Origin: Actinacidiphila yeochonensis CN732
GTDB taxonomy: Bacteria; Actinomycetota; Actinomycetes; Streptomycetales; Streptomycetaceae
Length of the DNA stretch: 64,000 nt
Assembly (NCBI RefSeq): GCF_000745345.1
Contig: NZ_JQNR01000005.1
Location: 930,001 to 994,000 of the forward strand
Direction of reading: 5' to 3'
A program made the position numbers and the translations under genes. The notes under the pieces are model-generated. The model worked only from the letters and a program-made list of their open reading frames with translations. It searched no databases and had not been told where the DNA came from. Of this stretch, positions 1 through 8,967 are shown one piece after another; position 1 is the first letter of the stretch, and each line of letters opens with the position of its first letter.

Positions 1-98
1 GCCGGGGGCCGCTGGGCCGCCGGTGCACTGGGCCACTGGTGCACTGGTCTGCTGGTCTGCTGGTCGCCACGAACGTGCCGGTCCGCCGGAACATGCCG

Positions 99-133
99 AA
101 GGGGTGCCCCTCCGCGGTGGAGGGGCACCCCTT
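99..133 (-). terminator. Hairpin terminator after the small secreted protein gene
   Basis: Perfect 15-bp inverted repeat (99-113 with 119-133) and a 5-base loop, lying 25 bases past the stop codon of the leftward gene at 158-424. There is no T-run, which is normal for Streptomyces hairpin terminators. Confidence 0.7.
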
Positions 134-157
134 CGGTGCTGTGGACGCGGGAGCTGG

Positions 158-424
158 TCAGCCGTTGACCAGCTGGTTGCCCGCGCTCACCACCTGGGCG
201 CCGCCCTGCACGGCCTGGTTCACGTCGGCCATCTTGGAGCCGACGCCGGACTGCTGGAGCACGCTGGAGGCGGCACCGCCCGCCTGCTGTCCCGCGTCCG
301 CGGCGGTCAGCGCGGTGCCGGTCAGGGTGGAGCTGAGGTCGGCCGCCTGAGCGGCGACGGGGACGGCGGCGGCCATCGCGAAGGCTCCGAGGGCGGCGGT
401 GGTGATGGTGCGGAATACGTTCAT
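158..424 (-). CDS. Small secreted hypothetical protein (88 aa)
   Basis: The first ~28 residues form a clear Sec signal peptide: MNVFR, then an alanine-rich hydrophobic stretch ending AAQA before ADLSS. The mature part is about 60 residues, rich in Ala, Gly, Gln and Val, with no cysteine and no motif I recognise. It is therefore probably an exported small protein of unknown role. A strong hairpin follows the stop, so it looks monocistronic. The opposite strand carries longer open frames, but they lack a signal peptide or domain and are shadows. The existence of the gene is fairly sure; the function is unknown. Confidence 0.75.
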   Translation of the reverse strand: MNVFRTITTAALGAFAMAAAVPVAAQAADLSSTLTGTALTAADAGQQAGGAASSVLQQSGVGSKMADVNQAVQGGAQVVSAGNQLVNG

Positions 425-703
425 GGCCCGTACAACGCCCGCGCGGTCCTCAGGGCACGCCCCGGACGGCCAGCCGTCAGCACCCGTACGCGGACTTCAC
501 CCGCGCGGGGCCGCCGGGCTCACCCGGACAGCCCATCAGGCGAGCTTGGCCCACCACCCCGGGCCGGCGCATCCCCTGTTGCCAGGTCGTGACAACCGCC
601 TTACACCGTCGGGAAATCGGCGCCGCACCCTGCTGGCAGGGACCGACTCGCCGTGCCCGGCACGGCGCCCGCACGCGACCGCACCGCTTCCAGGGGGAAC
701 CTC

Positions 704-1852
704 ATGTCCGCGAACGCCACCAGACGCCGCACCACCGCCATCGCCCTCGCGGCCGGCCTCACCGCGGGGGCGACCCTCGCCCTGTGCGGCTGCGGCTCGA
801 AGGGCGGCTCCGACGCCGCCGCGTCCAGCGCGGCGTCGCCCAGGACCTCGGCCTCGACCCCGGCCGACACCGCGTCCGCGACCGCCTCCCCGTCCGCCTC
901 CCCGTCCGCCTCCCCGTCCGCCTCCGGCACGGCCGGCGCGGGCAGCGGGGGCAGTGCGGCCAGCGCGCCCGGGCAGAGCGCCCGTACCGCCGCGTCGACC
1001 GCACCCCTCAACGGCACCAAGGGCACCGGCCTGACCATCAGCGACGGCAGCCGGTACGTCGTGATGAACGGCACCCGGGTGGACTTCGGCACCCCCGTAC
1101 GGGACCTGTCCTGGTCCCCGGACGGCCGCCGCGCCGCCTTCGTGGACGGTGCCGGCGACCTCGCCGTCAGCCGCCCGGACGGCACCGGCCGGGTGGTCGT
1201 GGCCCGCGACACCGGCGGCCAGGTCTGGTCGCACCCGGCGTGGCTGACCCGTGCGGCGTCCCCGCAGGACAGCCTGCCCCCGCTGGACGAACTCGTCTTC
1301 ACCGCTGCCGGGCCCGGGGCCGGCGGCACCACCCGCCTGTACTCCGTGCCCGCGTCCGGCGGCACCCCGCAGCTCCTCGGCCTGAGCGGCGAGCCCGGCG
1401 GCTCCGACGTCAAACCGCTGCCGAAGACCGGCAACACCTGGGCCGCCGGGGGCGGCGACGCGGGCACCATCGTCTACGAGAACACCGCCGACGGGCAGGT
1501 CTACATCCGCGACGACAACCTGCGCCAGCAGGGCTCCGCCCTCACCAAGGGCTCCGAACCGACGCTCGCGGGCGGCGAGAACGCGGACGACGAGGGATCG
1601 GAGATCGTCTTCGTCCGCTCGGTCGACGGGCACGACCACCTCTTCGCCGGGCACTTCACCGCCGACGGCCCCGTCTACCAGGACCTCACCCCGCACGCGG
1701 CCACCAACTACGCCGAGCCCGCGCTCTCCCCCGACGGCCGGCAGATCGCCGCCCGCACCCCCGACGGCGTCGTCGTCCTGCCCGCCGACGGCTCGGCCGC
1801 CCCGGTGCGCGTCTCCGGCTACCACGGCCTCCCGGCCTACCGTCGCTCCTGA
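704..1852 (+). CDS. Exported TolB/WD40-like beta-propeller protein
   Basis: The start is the ATG at 704, 5 bases after an AGGGGGA ribosome binding site; an upstream in-frame ATG at 653 has no such site. The 382-aa product begins with Arg residues and a hydrophobic segment ending LALCGCGS, so it is either a lipoprotein with an imperfect lipobox or a secreted protein. Residues ~35-95 are a Ser/Ala/Pro linker; three exact 12-bp repeats at 889-924 encode Pro-Ser-Ala-Ser. The rest has repeated blade motifs typical of TolB-like propellers, such as LSWSPDGRRAAFVDGAGD and ALSPDGRQIAA. It is likely a cell-surface protein; the ligand is unknown. Its 3' end overlaps the convergent gene by 16 bases. Confidence 0.85.
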   Translation: MSANATRRRTTAIALAAGLTAGATLALCGCGSKGGSDAAASSAASPRTSASTPADTASATASPSASPSASPSASGTAGAGSGGSAASAPGQSARTAASTAPLNGTKGTGLTISDGSRYVVMNGTRVDFGTPVRDLSWSPDGRRAAFVDGAGDLAVSRPDGTGRVVVARDTGGQVWSHPAWLTRAASPQDSLPPLDELVFTAAGPGAGGTTRLYSVPASGGTPQLLGLSGEPGGSDVKPLPKTGNTWAAGGGDAGTIVYENTADGQVYIRDDNLRQQGSALTKGSEPTLAGGENADDEGSEIVFVRSVDGHDHLFAGHFTADGPVYQDLTPHAATNYAEPALSPDGRQIAARTPDGVVVLPADGSAAPVRVSGYHGLPAYRRS

Positions 1853-2430
1853 CCGCCGCGGGCCAACTCGGCCCGCAGCTCCGCCAGGAGGGTGTCGGAC
1901 GTGTCGTAGGGCAGGAACTCCAGCACGTCCAGGAAACGGAACAGCGTGCGGTTCGCGGTCACCGCGAACTCGTACTCGGCGAACCCCACCACCGCGCCCA
2001 GCGCCCCCCGCGCCGTGCCCCGCACCACGTGCGAGGTCAGCTCGTCGGGGTGCTCGGCGCCCACCCCGCGGCGGGCGTTGGGCCGGGCGAGGTAGGGGCA
2101 GACCATCGCGGCGTAGAGCATGCACGCCCGGTGGCCCGGCCCCTCGGAGGTCGGCGCCATGTTGCGGTACGGCAGCCCGGCGGCCAGCGCGGCGCCGACC
2201 GCCCCGGCCTCGGTGGCGCCCACCACCCGCCACACCGGGCCGCGCGGCATCAGCGTGCCGCACACCGAGCACAGCCGCTCCCGCGCGCACTCGGCGCTGC
2301 GGCCGTGGTCGGTGAGGGCGAACCTGGGCTCCTCGCCGACCCACGGGGTGATCGCCGGCACCGGGTAGCCGCGGGCGTCACGCGGCCGGGCCCCGACGGC
2401 GTCCGGCCGCGGTACGGCGTCGAATCGCAC
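1837..2430 (-). CDS. Conserved-looking hypothetical protein with cysteine pairs (197 aa)
   Basis: GTG start at 2430 with GGGAGG close upstream. The protein has a CSVCG pair near residue 54 followed by a Pro/Arg-rich turn, and further cysteines at HRACMLYAAMVCPYL near residues 102-116. These could form a small metal-binding fold. There is no signal peptide or membrane segment, so it should be cytoplasmic. I do not recognise the family. The stop overlaps the end of the convergent propeller gene by 16 bases. The next gene upstream on the same strand (2532-2951) is about 100 bases away, so the two could be co-transcribed. Confidence 0.75.
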   Translation of the reverse strand: MRFDAVPRPDAVGARPRDARGYPVPAITPWVGEEPRFALTDHGRSAECARERLCSVCGTLMPRGPVWRVVGATEAGAVGAALAAGLPYRNMAPTSEGPGHRACMLYAAMVCPYLARPNARRGVGAEHPDELTSHVVRGTARGALGAVVGFAEYEFAVTANRTLFRFLDVLEFLPYDTSDTLLAELRAELARGGQERR

Positions 2431-2531
2431 GACCCTCCCCTGTCAGCGGCGGGCGCCCGCGGTCAGCCCCTCGCCTGCACCGCGTGCCCGGCCACGGTCG
2501 GTCCTCGCCCACGTCGCGTGCCCGTCCGCGG

Positions 2532-2951
2532 TCAGGACGCGGCCGGCCCGCCCTCGGCCCGGCCCTCGCGCCACTCGGCGACGATCTGCTCGACGTCGAA
2601 GGGCGCCAGGTTCAGCGGCGGCCCCTCGGGCGGCCGGCGGATCGCCTCCCTGATCCGCTCGTTGACCTTCTCCAGGACGCGCCGCACCTGGACCTCGGTA
2701 CCGGCCGCGCGCGCCTCGGCGAGGGCGTCCTCCGCCTCCTTGCGCAGCACCAGCGACGGCGGCAGGAAGGACAGGCCCTCCCGCCGCATCTTGTCCTTGA
2801 CCCACCACAGTTCGTCGTAGGCGGCTCCGGACGACGGGAGCGGCTTGCCCAGCCCGGCCAGCCCCTCGAAGGCGCCGCGCTGCTCCGCCTCCCGGATCTG
2901 CCGGTCCGCCCACGTCTCGAAGGGGACGCCGGGCGGCTTCCGTTCGGTCAT
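2532..2951 (-). CDS. DUF1992 (DnaJ-C28-like) domain protein
   Basis: The 139-aa protein opens with the hallmark of DUF1992: WADRQIREAEQRGAFEGLAG followed by LGKPL, near residues 14-38, and then YDELWWVKDKMRREGLSFLPP. In eukaryotes this domain occurs in DNAJC28; in bacteria its role is not established. The sequence is soluble, highly charged and mostly helical. The ATG start has an ideal GAGGAG 5 bases upstream. The family call is confident; no function can be assigned. Confidence 0.88.
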   Translation of the reverse strand: MTERKPPGVPFETWADRQIREAEQRGAFEGLAGLGKPLPSSGAAYDELWWVKDKMRREGLSFLPPSLVLRKEAEDALAEARAAGTEVQVRRVLEKVNERIREAIRRPPEGPPLNLAPFDVEQIVAEWREGRAEGGPAAS

Positions 2952-3075
2952 GCGGACTCCTCACCCCTCGTGATCCGCAGAGTTCCCCTCCGAGGTTAAC
3001 AACCCGCCCGTCCCTCCGGCAGGGTCCCGTGGCCCCTCTCCCGTTCCCGGGGCGGCCCGGTGGTGAGGGGGCGCC

Positions 3076-4800
3076 TCAGCCCAGCGGCGGCATGAAGACG
3101 GCGCGGGCGGCGAGGAGGGCGACGTCGTCCTCGGTCGGGCCTGGGGCCAGGCGGTGGACGACGCGGGCCAGCAGGGCGTCGAGCGGGCCGTCGGCCTGCT
3201 GGAGGCGCAGCCCGGCGAGGCGGGCGAGCGAGGTGTCGATGTCCTCGGTGCGGCGTTCCACCAGGCCGTCCGTGTAGAGCAGCAGCACGTCGCCCCGCTC
3301 CCACTCGACGGCCACGGTGGCGTAGCCGCCGCCCAGGTCGGCGCCGAGGGGCGGCCCCGGGGGGACGTCGAGCAGGGTCACCGTGCCGACGGCGGTGACG
3401 CGGGCCGGCGGGAGGTGGCCGGCGGCCGCGAACCAGGCCGTACGGCGGCGCGGGTCGACCACCCCGAGCAGGCAGGTACCGGGCCGGCCGGTGCCGCCGG
3501 CCGACAGCAGGGCGTCGATCCGGTTGAGCATCAGGTGCGGCGCGTCCTCCTCGGCGGCCACCACCCGCAGCATCGACCGGTAGCGGCTCATCTCGACCGC
3601 CGCCTCGACCCCGTGGCCCATCACGTCCCCCAGGGCCAGCAGCGTCCGTCCGCCCGGCATCGCCAGCACGTCGAACCAGTCGCCTCCCACCAGGTCCGTC
3701 TCGCCGGCCGGCAGGTAGCGGGTGGCCACGTCGACGTTCGGCCCCGGCAGACCCGGTTCGGCCAGCAGCGCCCGTTGGAGCTCCACGGCGATGGCGTGCT
3801 CCCTGCTGTAGCGGCGCGCGTTGTCCAGGCTGATCGCGGCCCGCTCGGCGAGCGCCCGGGCCACCGCGACGTCCTCCTCGTCGAAGCCGGGCGACGTGCC
3901 GGCCCGCACCATGCTGACCGTGCCGATCCGGGCGCCGCGGGCCGCGAGCGGTACGACCAGCGCCGAGTGGATGCCCGCCTTCCGGTAGGCGCCGACCCGT
4001 TCCACGTTGGGCGCGGAGCGGCCCAGCTCCTCGTCCGGCAGCAGGTTCAGGACGATCGGGCGGCCGCTCTCCAGGCAGCGCGGGATCGCCGAGTCCGGCT
4101 GGTAGTCGACGTACTCGCCGGGTCGGCCGAAGTCCCCCACCTTGCCGTGCAGCACCGGGCGCGAGCTCATCGCGGCCCGCCGCAGCCGGACGGTGCCCTC
4201 GGGCGGCGGGCGCATCCCGTCCTGGTCGCCGCTGGAGAGCACCTCGACCGTCGCGGTGTCCGCCAGCACCTCCACCAGCAGGTCGCACAGCTCCTGGCAG
4301 GTCCGGTCCATCTCCAGGGTGGAGCCGATCCGCACCGCCGCCGCGTCCAGCACCAGCAGCCGCTCCCGGGCCCGTTCCAGCTCGTGGTGGGAGGCCCGGT
4401 CGGCGCTCACCTCCACCAGGACCGCGCCGAGGCCGAGCACTCTTCCGTCCGGGGCCTCCATCCGGTGGTAGCTGCTGTGCCAGTAGCGGCGGACGTGCTC
4501 GGAGTCGGCGCGGGTCTGGCCGCTGGTGTCGCCGGCCCGGGGCACGCCGTCGGCCAGCACCCGGCGCATCATGCCCTCGTCCGCGTGCACGCCCGGCACC
4601 ACCTCGCTGATGAGCCGGCCGACGTGCTCGGCCGCCGGCACGCCGTTCATCCGGGCCAGCGCCGGGTTGACCCAGACGTAGCGCAACCCGGTGTCCAGCA
4701 GTGCCACCCCGGCCTGCGTGCCGTCCAGCAGGGTCCGCCACGGGTCGCCGCCGAGGGCCCGCCACATGCCGCTGCCGGGTGGGCCGCCTTCCGCACCCAT
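3076..4800 (-). CDS. PAS-GAF-PP2C (SpoIIE-type) serine/threonine phosphatase
   Basis: The start is the ATG at 4800 with GGAGGA 6-7 bases upstream; an in-frame upstream ATG at 4851 lacks a site. The 574-aa protein has a PAS-like sensor (about residues 20-120), a GAF domain (about 130-330) and a C-terminal PP2C/SpoIIE phosphatase (about 350-570). The metal-binding motifs GGDWFD (about 372-377), GDVMGHG (about 390), LLLYTDGLVER and TEDDVALL are intact, so it should be active. Members of this family dephosphorylate anti-anti-sigma factors in partner-switching pathways. No partner gene is adjacent. No membrane segment is present, so a cytoplasmic signal is likely sensed by PAS or GAF. Confidence 0.92.
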   Translation of the reverse strand: MGAEGGPPGSGMWRALGGDPWRTLLDGTQAGVALLDTGLRYVWVNPALARMNGVPAAEHVGRLISEVVPGVHADEGMMRRVLADGVPRAGDTSGQTRADSEHVRRYWHSSYHRMEAPDGRVLGLGAVLVEVSADRASHHELERARERLLVLDAAAVRIGSTLEMDRTCQELCDLLVEVLADTATVEVLSSGDQDGMRPPPEGTVRLRRAAMSSRPVLHGKVGDFGRPGEYVDYQPDSAIPRCLESGRPIVLNLLPDEELGRSAPNVERVGAYRKAGIHSALVVPLAARGARIGTVSMVRAGTSPGFDEEDVAVARALAERAAISLDNARRYSREHAIAVELQRALLAEPGLPGPNVDVATRYLPAGETDLVGGDWFDVLAMPGGRTLLALGDVMGHGVEAAVEMSRYRSMLRVVAAEEDAPHLMLNRIDALLSAGGTGRPGTCLLGVVDPRRRTAWFAAAGHLPPARVTAVGTVTLLDVPPGPPLGADLGGGYATVAVEWERGDVLLLYTDGLVERRTEDIDTSLARLAGLRLQQADGPLDALLARVVHRLAPGPTEDDVALLAARAVFMPPLG

Positions 4801-5106
4801 CGGCAGTCCTCCTCCCGCGTCCGCCGACCCGCCTGGTCGCCGCCGGCGCACCCTTTGCTCCCGGTCCGTCCCGTGCTGTGCTCCGTGCCCTGTGCCCTGT
4901 CCGCCGTACGCCCCCTGTGCCCTGTGATCACCGTGGCCGTTCGCGTGCCGCCGTCCGGGAGCGCCGGGCGGGTGGGCCCGCGGCGGTCCCGGACGGCGGC
5001 ACGTTCTCCTGCCACCCTGCCCGGAGCGCGACGATTCGGCGATTCAGGGGGATTCGTCCGGCCGACCGGCCGGGCGTCGAGGCTGCACCCGGTTGCGCCG
5101 GGCCGG
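4801..5106. other. Intergenic region without a supported gene
   Basis: About 300 bases between the divergent phosphatase gene and the small gene at 5119. It holds degenerate GTGCCCTGT-type direct repeats near 4870-4925 and presumably promoters for both directions. No open frame here has a plausible start and protein-like composition. Confidence 0.6.
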
Positions 5107-5112
5107 TAGGCT
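5107..5112 (+). promoter_or_regulatory. -10 box of a leaderless promoter (TAGGCT)
   Basis: TAGGCT lies 6 bases before the GTG at 5119, so transcription should begin at the start codon. There is no Shine-Dalgarno sequence. The same arrangement occurs upstream of several other genes in this window. Confidence 0.6.
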
Positions 5113-5118
5113 TTCCGT

Positions 5119-5415
5119 GTGATCTTCAAGCGCATCGGACAGGGGCGGCCGTACCCCGACCACGGCCGGGTGAGCACGCGCGACTGGGCGGAGGTCGCCC
5201 CCCGTCCTGTGCGGCTGGACCAGCTGGTGACCACCAAGGGCCAGCTCGACCTGGAGACACTGCTGGCCGAGGACTCCACCTTCTACGGCGATCTGTTCGC
5301 CCACGTAGTGAAGTGGCAGGGCGACCTGTACCTGGAGGACGGTCTGCACCGGGCGGTACGCGCGGCGCTCCAGCAGCGTCAAGTGCTGCATGCCCGGGTC
5401 CTGGAGATGGACTGA
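5119..5415 (+). CDS. Small conserved actinobacterial protein, unknown function (98 aa)
   Basis: Starts MIFKRIGQGRPYPDHGR with a GTG codon and no ribosome binding site; a TAGGCT -10 box 6 bases upstream suggests a leaderless mRNA. The protein is soluble. It has a middle part LDQLVTTKGQLDLETLLAEDSTFYGDLFAHVVKWQGDLYLEDGLHRAVRAALQ that resembles the fold of ParB/Srx-like nuclease-related domains (query-like YLEDGLHRAVRA motif). Such proteins are sometimes labelled VapB-family antitoxins automatically, but no toxin gene is adjacent, so I do not support that. It is followed 21 bases later by the LytR_C gene. Confidence 0.8.
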   Translation: MIFKRIGQGRPYPDHGRVSTRDWAEVAPRPVRLDQLVTTKGQLDLETLLAEDSTFYGDLFAHVVKWQGDLYLEDGLHRAVRAALQQRQVLHARVLEMD

Positions 5416-5436
5416 CAATCCGCTTACGCTGCGCAT

Positions 5437-6144
5437 ATGAGCATGCTGACCCCCTCGGGGATGGGCGGGAAGTACCGGATCACGGGCACCGCGTACCCGC
5501 GTATGCGCCCACCCCGGCGGCGCGGACGCGTGGTGGCGGTCCTGTGCGCCGCTGTCGTCGCCCTCGGCCTGCTGGGCTGGGGCGGGCTCCAGCTCTACTC
5601 CGTCTTCACCGGCCGCGGCGGCGACAAGAAGGCGAGCGCCGCCCCCCAGGACCGCCCGTCGTGCGCCCCCACGACCCCGCCGGCCGCCAGCGGCAAGCCG
5701 CTCGTCCTGCCGCAGCCCGAGAAGGTGGTGATGAACGTCTACAACGCCACCGAACACGGCGGCCTGGCCAAGGCCACCGCCGACGAACTGGCCAGCCGGG
5801 GCTTCAAGGTGGCGAAGTTCGGCAACGCGCCCGTGGCCTACATCACGAAGATCCCCCAGTCGGCCCTGGTGCTGGCGGGCCCGGCCGGCGAGGCGGCGGC
5901 CCGCGAGGCGGGCACCCAGGTGGCGGGCTCGCTGGTGAAGATCGACCCGAACCGCAAGGGCGACACCGTCGATCTGATGATCGGCAACACCTTCGGCAAG
6001 CTCGCCACGCCCGCACAGGCCGCGGCGGCCCGGGTGACAGCGGCCAACCCGCCCGCGCCCAAGCCCAGCTGCGCCCCGACCACCGGGAGCGGCAAGAGCA
6101 GCGCGAGCGGCAAGAACGACACGGCTCGGACCACCAAGCACTGA
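5437..6144 (+). CDS. Membrane-anchored LytR C-terminal domain protein
   Basis: This 235-aa protein has a short basic cytoplasmic N-terminus, one membrane segment (about residues 32-56) and an extracytoplasmic part. The segment VVMNVYNATEHGGLAKATADELASRGFKV (about 97-126) is the typical LytR_C motif, in which an N-x-T beta strand is followed by a helix. LytR_C domains are found next to or fused with LytR-CpsA-Psr wall-polymer ligases; this one stands alone. Mature cysteines at PSCAPTT recur near both ends of the domain. A TACGCT box 6 bases before the ATG suggests a leaderless start. It converges with upp and shares its terminator. Confidence 0.88.
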   Translation: MSMLTPSGMGGKYRITGTAYPRMRPPRRRGRVVAVLCAAVVALGLLGWGGLQLYSVFTGRGGDKKASAAPQDRPSCAPTTPPAASGKPLVLPQPEKVVMNVYNATEHGGLAKATADELASRGFKVAKFGNAPVAYITKIPQSALVLAGPAGEAAAREAGTQVAGSLVKIDPNRKGDTVDLMIGNTFGKLATPAQAAAARVTAANPPAPKPSCAPTTGSGKSSASGKNDTARTTKH

Positions 6145-6217
6145 CGCCCGGCGGCTCCGCGACCGACCGGACCCGGGAGTCCCGCCGCCGACCGGACCCG
6201 ATGGTCCCTCAAACGGC

Positions 6218-6249
6218 CGGGCCCGCACCCCCGAACGGGTGCGGGCCCG
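6218..6249. terminator. Bidirectional terminator between the LytR_C gene and upp
   Basis: Perfect 13-bp stem (6218-6230 with 6237-6249) with a 6-base loop. It lies between two convergent stop codons, so it can serve both transcripts. Confidence 0.8.
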
Positions 6250-6295
6250 ATGTCCTCGATCCGCGTGCCCCGGCAAGCCCACCGGGGCGGATTCC

Positions 6296-6931
6296 TCAGC
6301 CGGCCGCGCCGTAGAGGCGGTCGCCCGCGTCCCCGAGGCCGGGGACGATGAAGCCCTGCTCGTCCAGCCGCTCGTCCACGGCCGCGGTGACGACGGTGAC
6401 CGGCTGGCCGGCCAGCTCGCGCTCCATCAGCGCCACGCCCTCCGGCGCGGCCAGCAGGCACAGCGCCGTCACGTCGTCGGCGCCGCGCTCGATCAGCAGG
6501 CGGATCGCCGCGACGAGCGTGCCGCCGGTGGCCAGCATCGGGTCGACCACGTACACCTGCCGGCCGGACAGGTCCTCCGGCATCCGGGTGGCGTAGGTCT
6601 CGGCCTGGAGGGTGTCCTCGTTGCGGACCATGCCGAGGAAGCCGACCTCGGCGGTGGGCAGCAGCCGGACCATGCCGTCGAGCATGCCGAGGCCCGCCCG
6701 GAGGATCGGTACGACCATGGGGCGCGGGTGGGACAGCCGCACACCCGTGGTCGCGGCGACCGGGGTGCGGATGTCGACCTGCTCGGTGCGCACGTCCCTG
6801 GTCGCCTCGTAGGCGAGGAGCGTGACCAGCTCGTCGGCGAGCCGCCGGAAGGTCGGGGAGTCGGTGCGCTGGTCGCGCAGGGTGGTGAGCTTGTGCGCGA
6901 CCAGCGGGTGGTCGACGACGTGGAGACGCAT
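6296..6931 (-). CDS. upp: Uracil phosphoribosyltransferase
   Basis: Converts uracil and PRPP to UMP in pyrimidine salvage, in the cytoplasm. The 211-aa length from the ATG at 6931 ([20 protein letters not shown]) matches the family. Recognisable parts are the [12 protein letters not shown] hood region, [14 protein letters not shown], and the PRPP loop [12 protein letters not shown] near residue 130. The C-terminal uracil-binding segment [15 protein letters not shown] is present. A TACAGT -10 box ends 7 bases before the ATG, so the mRNA is probably leaderless; the longer frame to 7012 is not used. Monocistronic, with a shared terminator downstream. Confidence 0.97.
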   Translation of the reverse strand: MRLHVVDHPLVAHKLTTLRDQRTDSPTFRRLADELVTLLAYEATRDVRTEQVDIRTPVAATTGVRLSHPRPMVVPILRAGLGMLDGMVRLLPTAEVGFLGMVRNEDTLQAETYATRMPEDLSGRQVYVVDPMLATGGTLVAAIRLLIERGADDVTALCLLAAPEGVALMERELAGQPVTVVTAAVDERLDEQGFIVPGLGDAGDRLYGAAG

Positions 6932-7229
6932 GGGAACGACTGTAACCGGCCCGCCGGGCTGTCGTGCCCGGAGCCCGGCGGGCCCGGACGGCCGCCGGGG
7001 ACGCTGCCGCACCTGGTCGTCGGGGGCGTCGCAGCCCCGCCCGCCGCGTTCGCGAGCCAGTCATGGGCCAGTCCTGAGCCAGCCATATGGTCTTATCCGC
7101 GCTGATCCGGCCCCCCTTGCGACCCGGTGGCGGCTTCGCGGTAGCCCCCCTTTGCGACCGGCCCCGGGGTAAACGGGCCGAACGGGGGAAACAGCCTGTC
7201 GTACACCCGTGACAGCCAGGACGGTGACC

Positions 7230-7538
7230 ATGCCGGAGCCGGACAGCAGCAGCCGCACCAGCCGCATCAGCGGCGAGGAGAGCGTCGAGGAGGCCGGAGG
7301 CCGGGTACGCGAGGCCGGGGAGCCGTCCCGCGAGGACGCCCACGAGGACGCCCCGGGGGAAACCCGGGAGCGCGGCCAGGAGGGCGACCAGGAGCGGGAC
7401 CGGGAGCGCCGCAGCCGGCGCGCGGCCTTCCTGCGGGAGCTCAGCGAGGCACGGGCGCTGCGCGACCGGGTGCAGCCGCGGCGGGCGAAGTCGGTCCGGC
7501 TGCGCCAGCAGATGCGGATGCGTACGTTCCGCTGGTGA
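7230..7538 (+). CDS. Small highly charged hypothetical protein (102 aa)
   Basis: The start chosen is the ATG at 7230 (MPEPDSSSRTSRISGEESVEE), preceded by AGGACGG; an in-frame GTG at 7209 is possible. The first half is acidic and likely disordered. The second half (RRSRRAAFLRELSEARALRDRVQPRRAKSVRLRQQMRMRTFRW) is basic and helical and could bind nucleic acid or a membrane surface. No known domain is visible. The ~300 bases before it hold no gene, only a degenerate repeat of CCCCCTTGCGACC. Confidence 0.6.
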   Translation: MPEPDSSSRTSRISGEESVEEAGGRVREAGEPSREDAHEDAPGETRERGQEGDQERDRERRSRRAAFLRELSEARALRDRVQPRRAKSVRLRQQMRMRTFRW

Positions 7539-7884
7539 GCACCGCCCGCCGTCCGGACGGGGCCCGCGCCGGGCCGCGACCGGGCCGTGGAGGGTCCGCC
7601 CGCGCCCCCGGCGACCGTGGTCCGTCCGGAGGCGCGGGCCGGCCACGGGGCCGCCGACGACGGCTCCCGACGCGCCGGGCCAGCCCTTCGGCTGCCCGCC
7701 ATGGTCGCGGTTTTCCGCGGAAGTGACCAAGTCCTGGCACGTCGCGGTGGCGAAGACCTCTCGCGACGCCCCTGTTTCTGCCACGATGCCGAGTGGGTGG
7801 GAGCGTCATGGACCCCTCGTCCAGTACCCGGGGACCATGGGCCCCGTCCGGTCCGGACGGCCTGAGAACTGTGGGAGAGTCACG

Positions 7885-8430
7885 GTGTACTTCGCCGCAC
7901 TGCTCGCGCGCACCGAGGACGGTTGGCAAGCGAGCGAACCCGATCTCGACGATGTTGAAACCCTCGCCGACCTGAGCGATCTGGCTCGCGCGGCCGCCGA
8001 CGAGGAGGAAACGGTTCTGGTCTTCATCGAGCAGGAGGACGCCTGGTTCGGCGTCGTCCGGGTCGACGGGGAGGACGATCCCAGGATCTACGTGTCCGAC
8101 GCGGCCGCCGCCGCCCGCAGCTCCTACGGGGAGATCCTGCTCACCGACGAGGTGCTGGGACGCGACCCGGAGGACCTCAGGCTCGACGAGCTGGTGGACC
8201 TCGACGGCACCGAGGACGGTGAGGACGGCGACTCCGACGACGCGGCCGCCGACCTCTCCGAGGAGCACGTGCCGGCCGGCCCGGTCGGCGAGACCGACCT
8301 GCTGGCCGACCTCGGCATGAGCGCGGCCGACCTGCTGGCGCTCAGCGGGGACGGCGCGCTCACCGGGGAGGCGCTGGGCGAGATCGCGGACGCGCTGGGC
8401 GCCGCCGACGTACTGGAGGCGGTCCGCTGA
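7885..8430 (+). CDS. Putative tRNA adenosine deaminase-associated protein
   Basis: Start at the GTG at 7885 (MYFAALLARTEDGWQASEPD) with GGGAGAG 5 bases upstream; the frame is open further upstream but without a site. The 181-aa protein is strongly acidic with an N-terminal alpha/beta part and a C-terminal helical tail (LLADLGMSAADLLALSGD). It matches the actinobacterial family found next to tadA, and tadA follows here directly. Its role is not established; association with TadA or tRNA is inferred from conserved gene order. Confidence 0.88.
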   Translation: MYFAALLARTEDGWQASEPDLDDVETLADLSDLARAAADEEETVLVFIEQEDAWFGVVRVDGEDDPRIYVSDAAAAARSSYGEILLTDEVLGRDPEDLRLDELVDLDGTEDGEDGDSDDAAADLSEEHVPAGPVGETDLLADLGMSAADLLALSGDGALTGEALGEIADALGAADVLEAVR

Positions 8431-8492
8431 GGTCTTCCGACCCGCCCGCGGGCGGCGTTCCCGATGGTCCCGACGTCCTGCGCGACCCCTGG

Positions 8493-8936
8493 GTGCCGGC
8501 CATGCGGCTGGCCCTGGCGGAGGCCGAGCGCGCCCCGCTCACCGGCGACGTGCCGGTGGGCGCGGTCGTGCTGGCCGCCGACGGCACGCTGCTGGCCCGG
8601 GCCCGCAACGAGCGGGAGGCCACCGGCGATCCGACCGCCCACGCCGAGGTGCTGGCCATCCGCCGGGCGGCGGCCGTCCTGGGCAGCTGGCGGCTGACCG
8701 GCTGCACCCTGGCGGTCACCCTCGAACCGTGCACGATGTGCGCGGGGGCGATCGTGCTCTCACGCCTTGACCGGGTCGTCTACGCGGCCCCCGACCCCAA
8801 GGCGGGCGCGGCCGGCTCCCTGTGGGACCTGGTGCGCGACCGCCGCCTCAACCACCGCCCCGAGGTCGTCGCCGAGGTGCTCCCCGAGCCCGCCTCGGCG
8901 CTCCTCACCCACTTCTTCCGTCCAAAGGATTTCTGA
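8493..8936 (+). CDS. tadA: tRNA adenosine(34) deaminase
   Basis: Deaminates A34 to inosine in the wobble position of tRNA-Arg(ACG). That tRNA is encoded in this same window at 24909-24981. The 147-aa cytidine/deoxycytidylate-deaminase fold shows the zinc and catalytic motif TAHAEVLAIRRA (His and Glu near residues 50-52) and the second zinc motif LEPCTMCAGAIVLSR (about 78-92). The start is uncertain: GTG at 8493 or ATG at 8502, neither with a convincing ribosome binding site, and the frame stays open upstream. Translation may be helped by coupling to the gene ending at 8430. Confidence 0.95.
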   Translation: MPAMRLALAEAERAPLTGDVPVGAVVLAADGTLLARARNEREATGDPTAHAEVLAIRRAAAVLGSWRLTGCTLAVTLEPCTMCAGAIVLSRLDRVVYAAPDPKAGAAGSLWDLVRDRRLNHRPEVVAEVLPEPASALLTHFFRPKDF

Positions 8937-8954
8937 GCACACCCTCACGTGGGA

Positions 8955-8960
8955 TAGGCT
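8955..8960 (+). promoter_or_regulatory. -10 box of the tRNA-Ser(CGA) gene
   Basis: TAGGCT 7 bases before the first base of the tRNA, so the primary transcript should begin at or close to the mature 5' end. Confidence 0.5.
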
Positions 8961-8967
8961 CTGCCTC

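Noticed and set aside
536-2344. Leftward open frame of 602 codons
   Set aside because: Antisense to the propeller gene and overlapping the real hypothetical gene; no ribosome binding site or domain.
5119-5415. VapB-type antitoxin of a toxin-antitoxin pair
   Set aside because: No PIN-domain or other toxin gene adjacent, and the sequence is not an AbrB/MazE-like DNA-binding fold.
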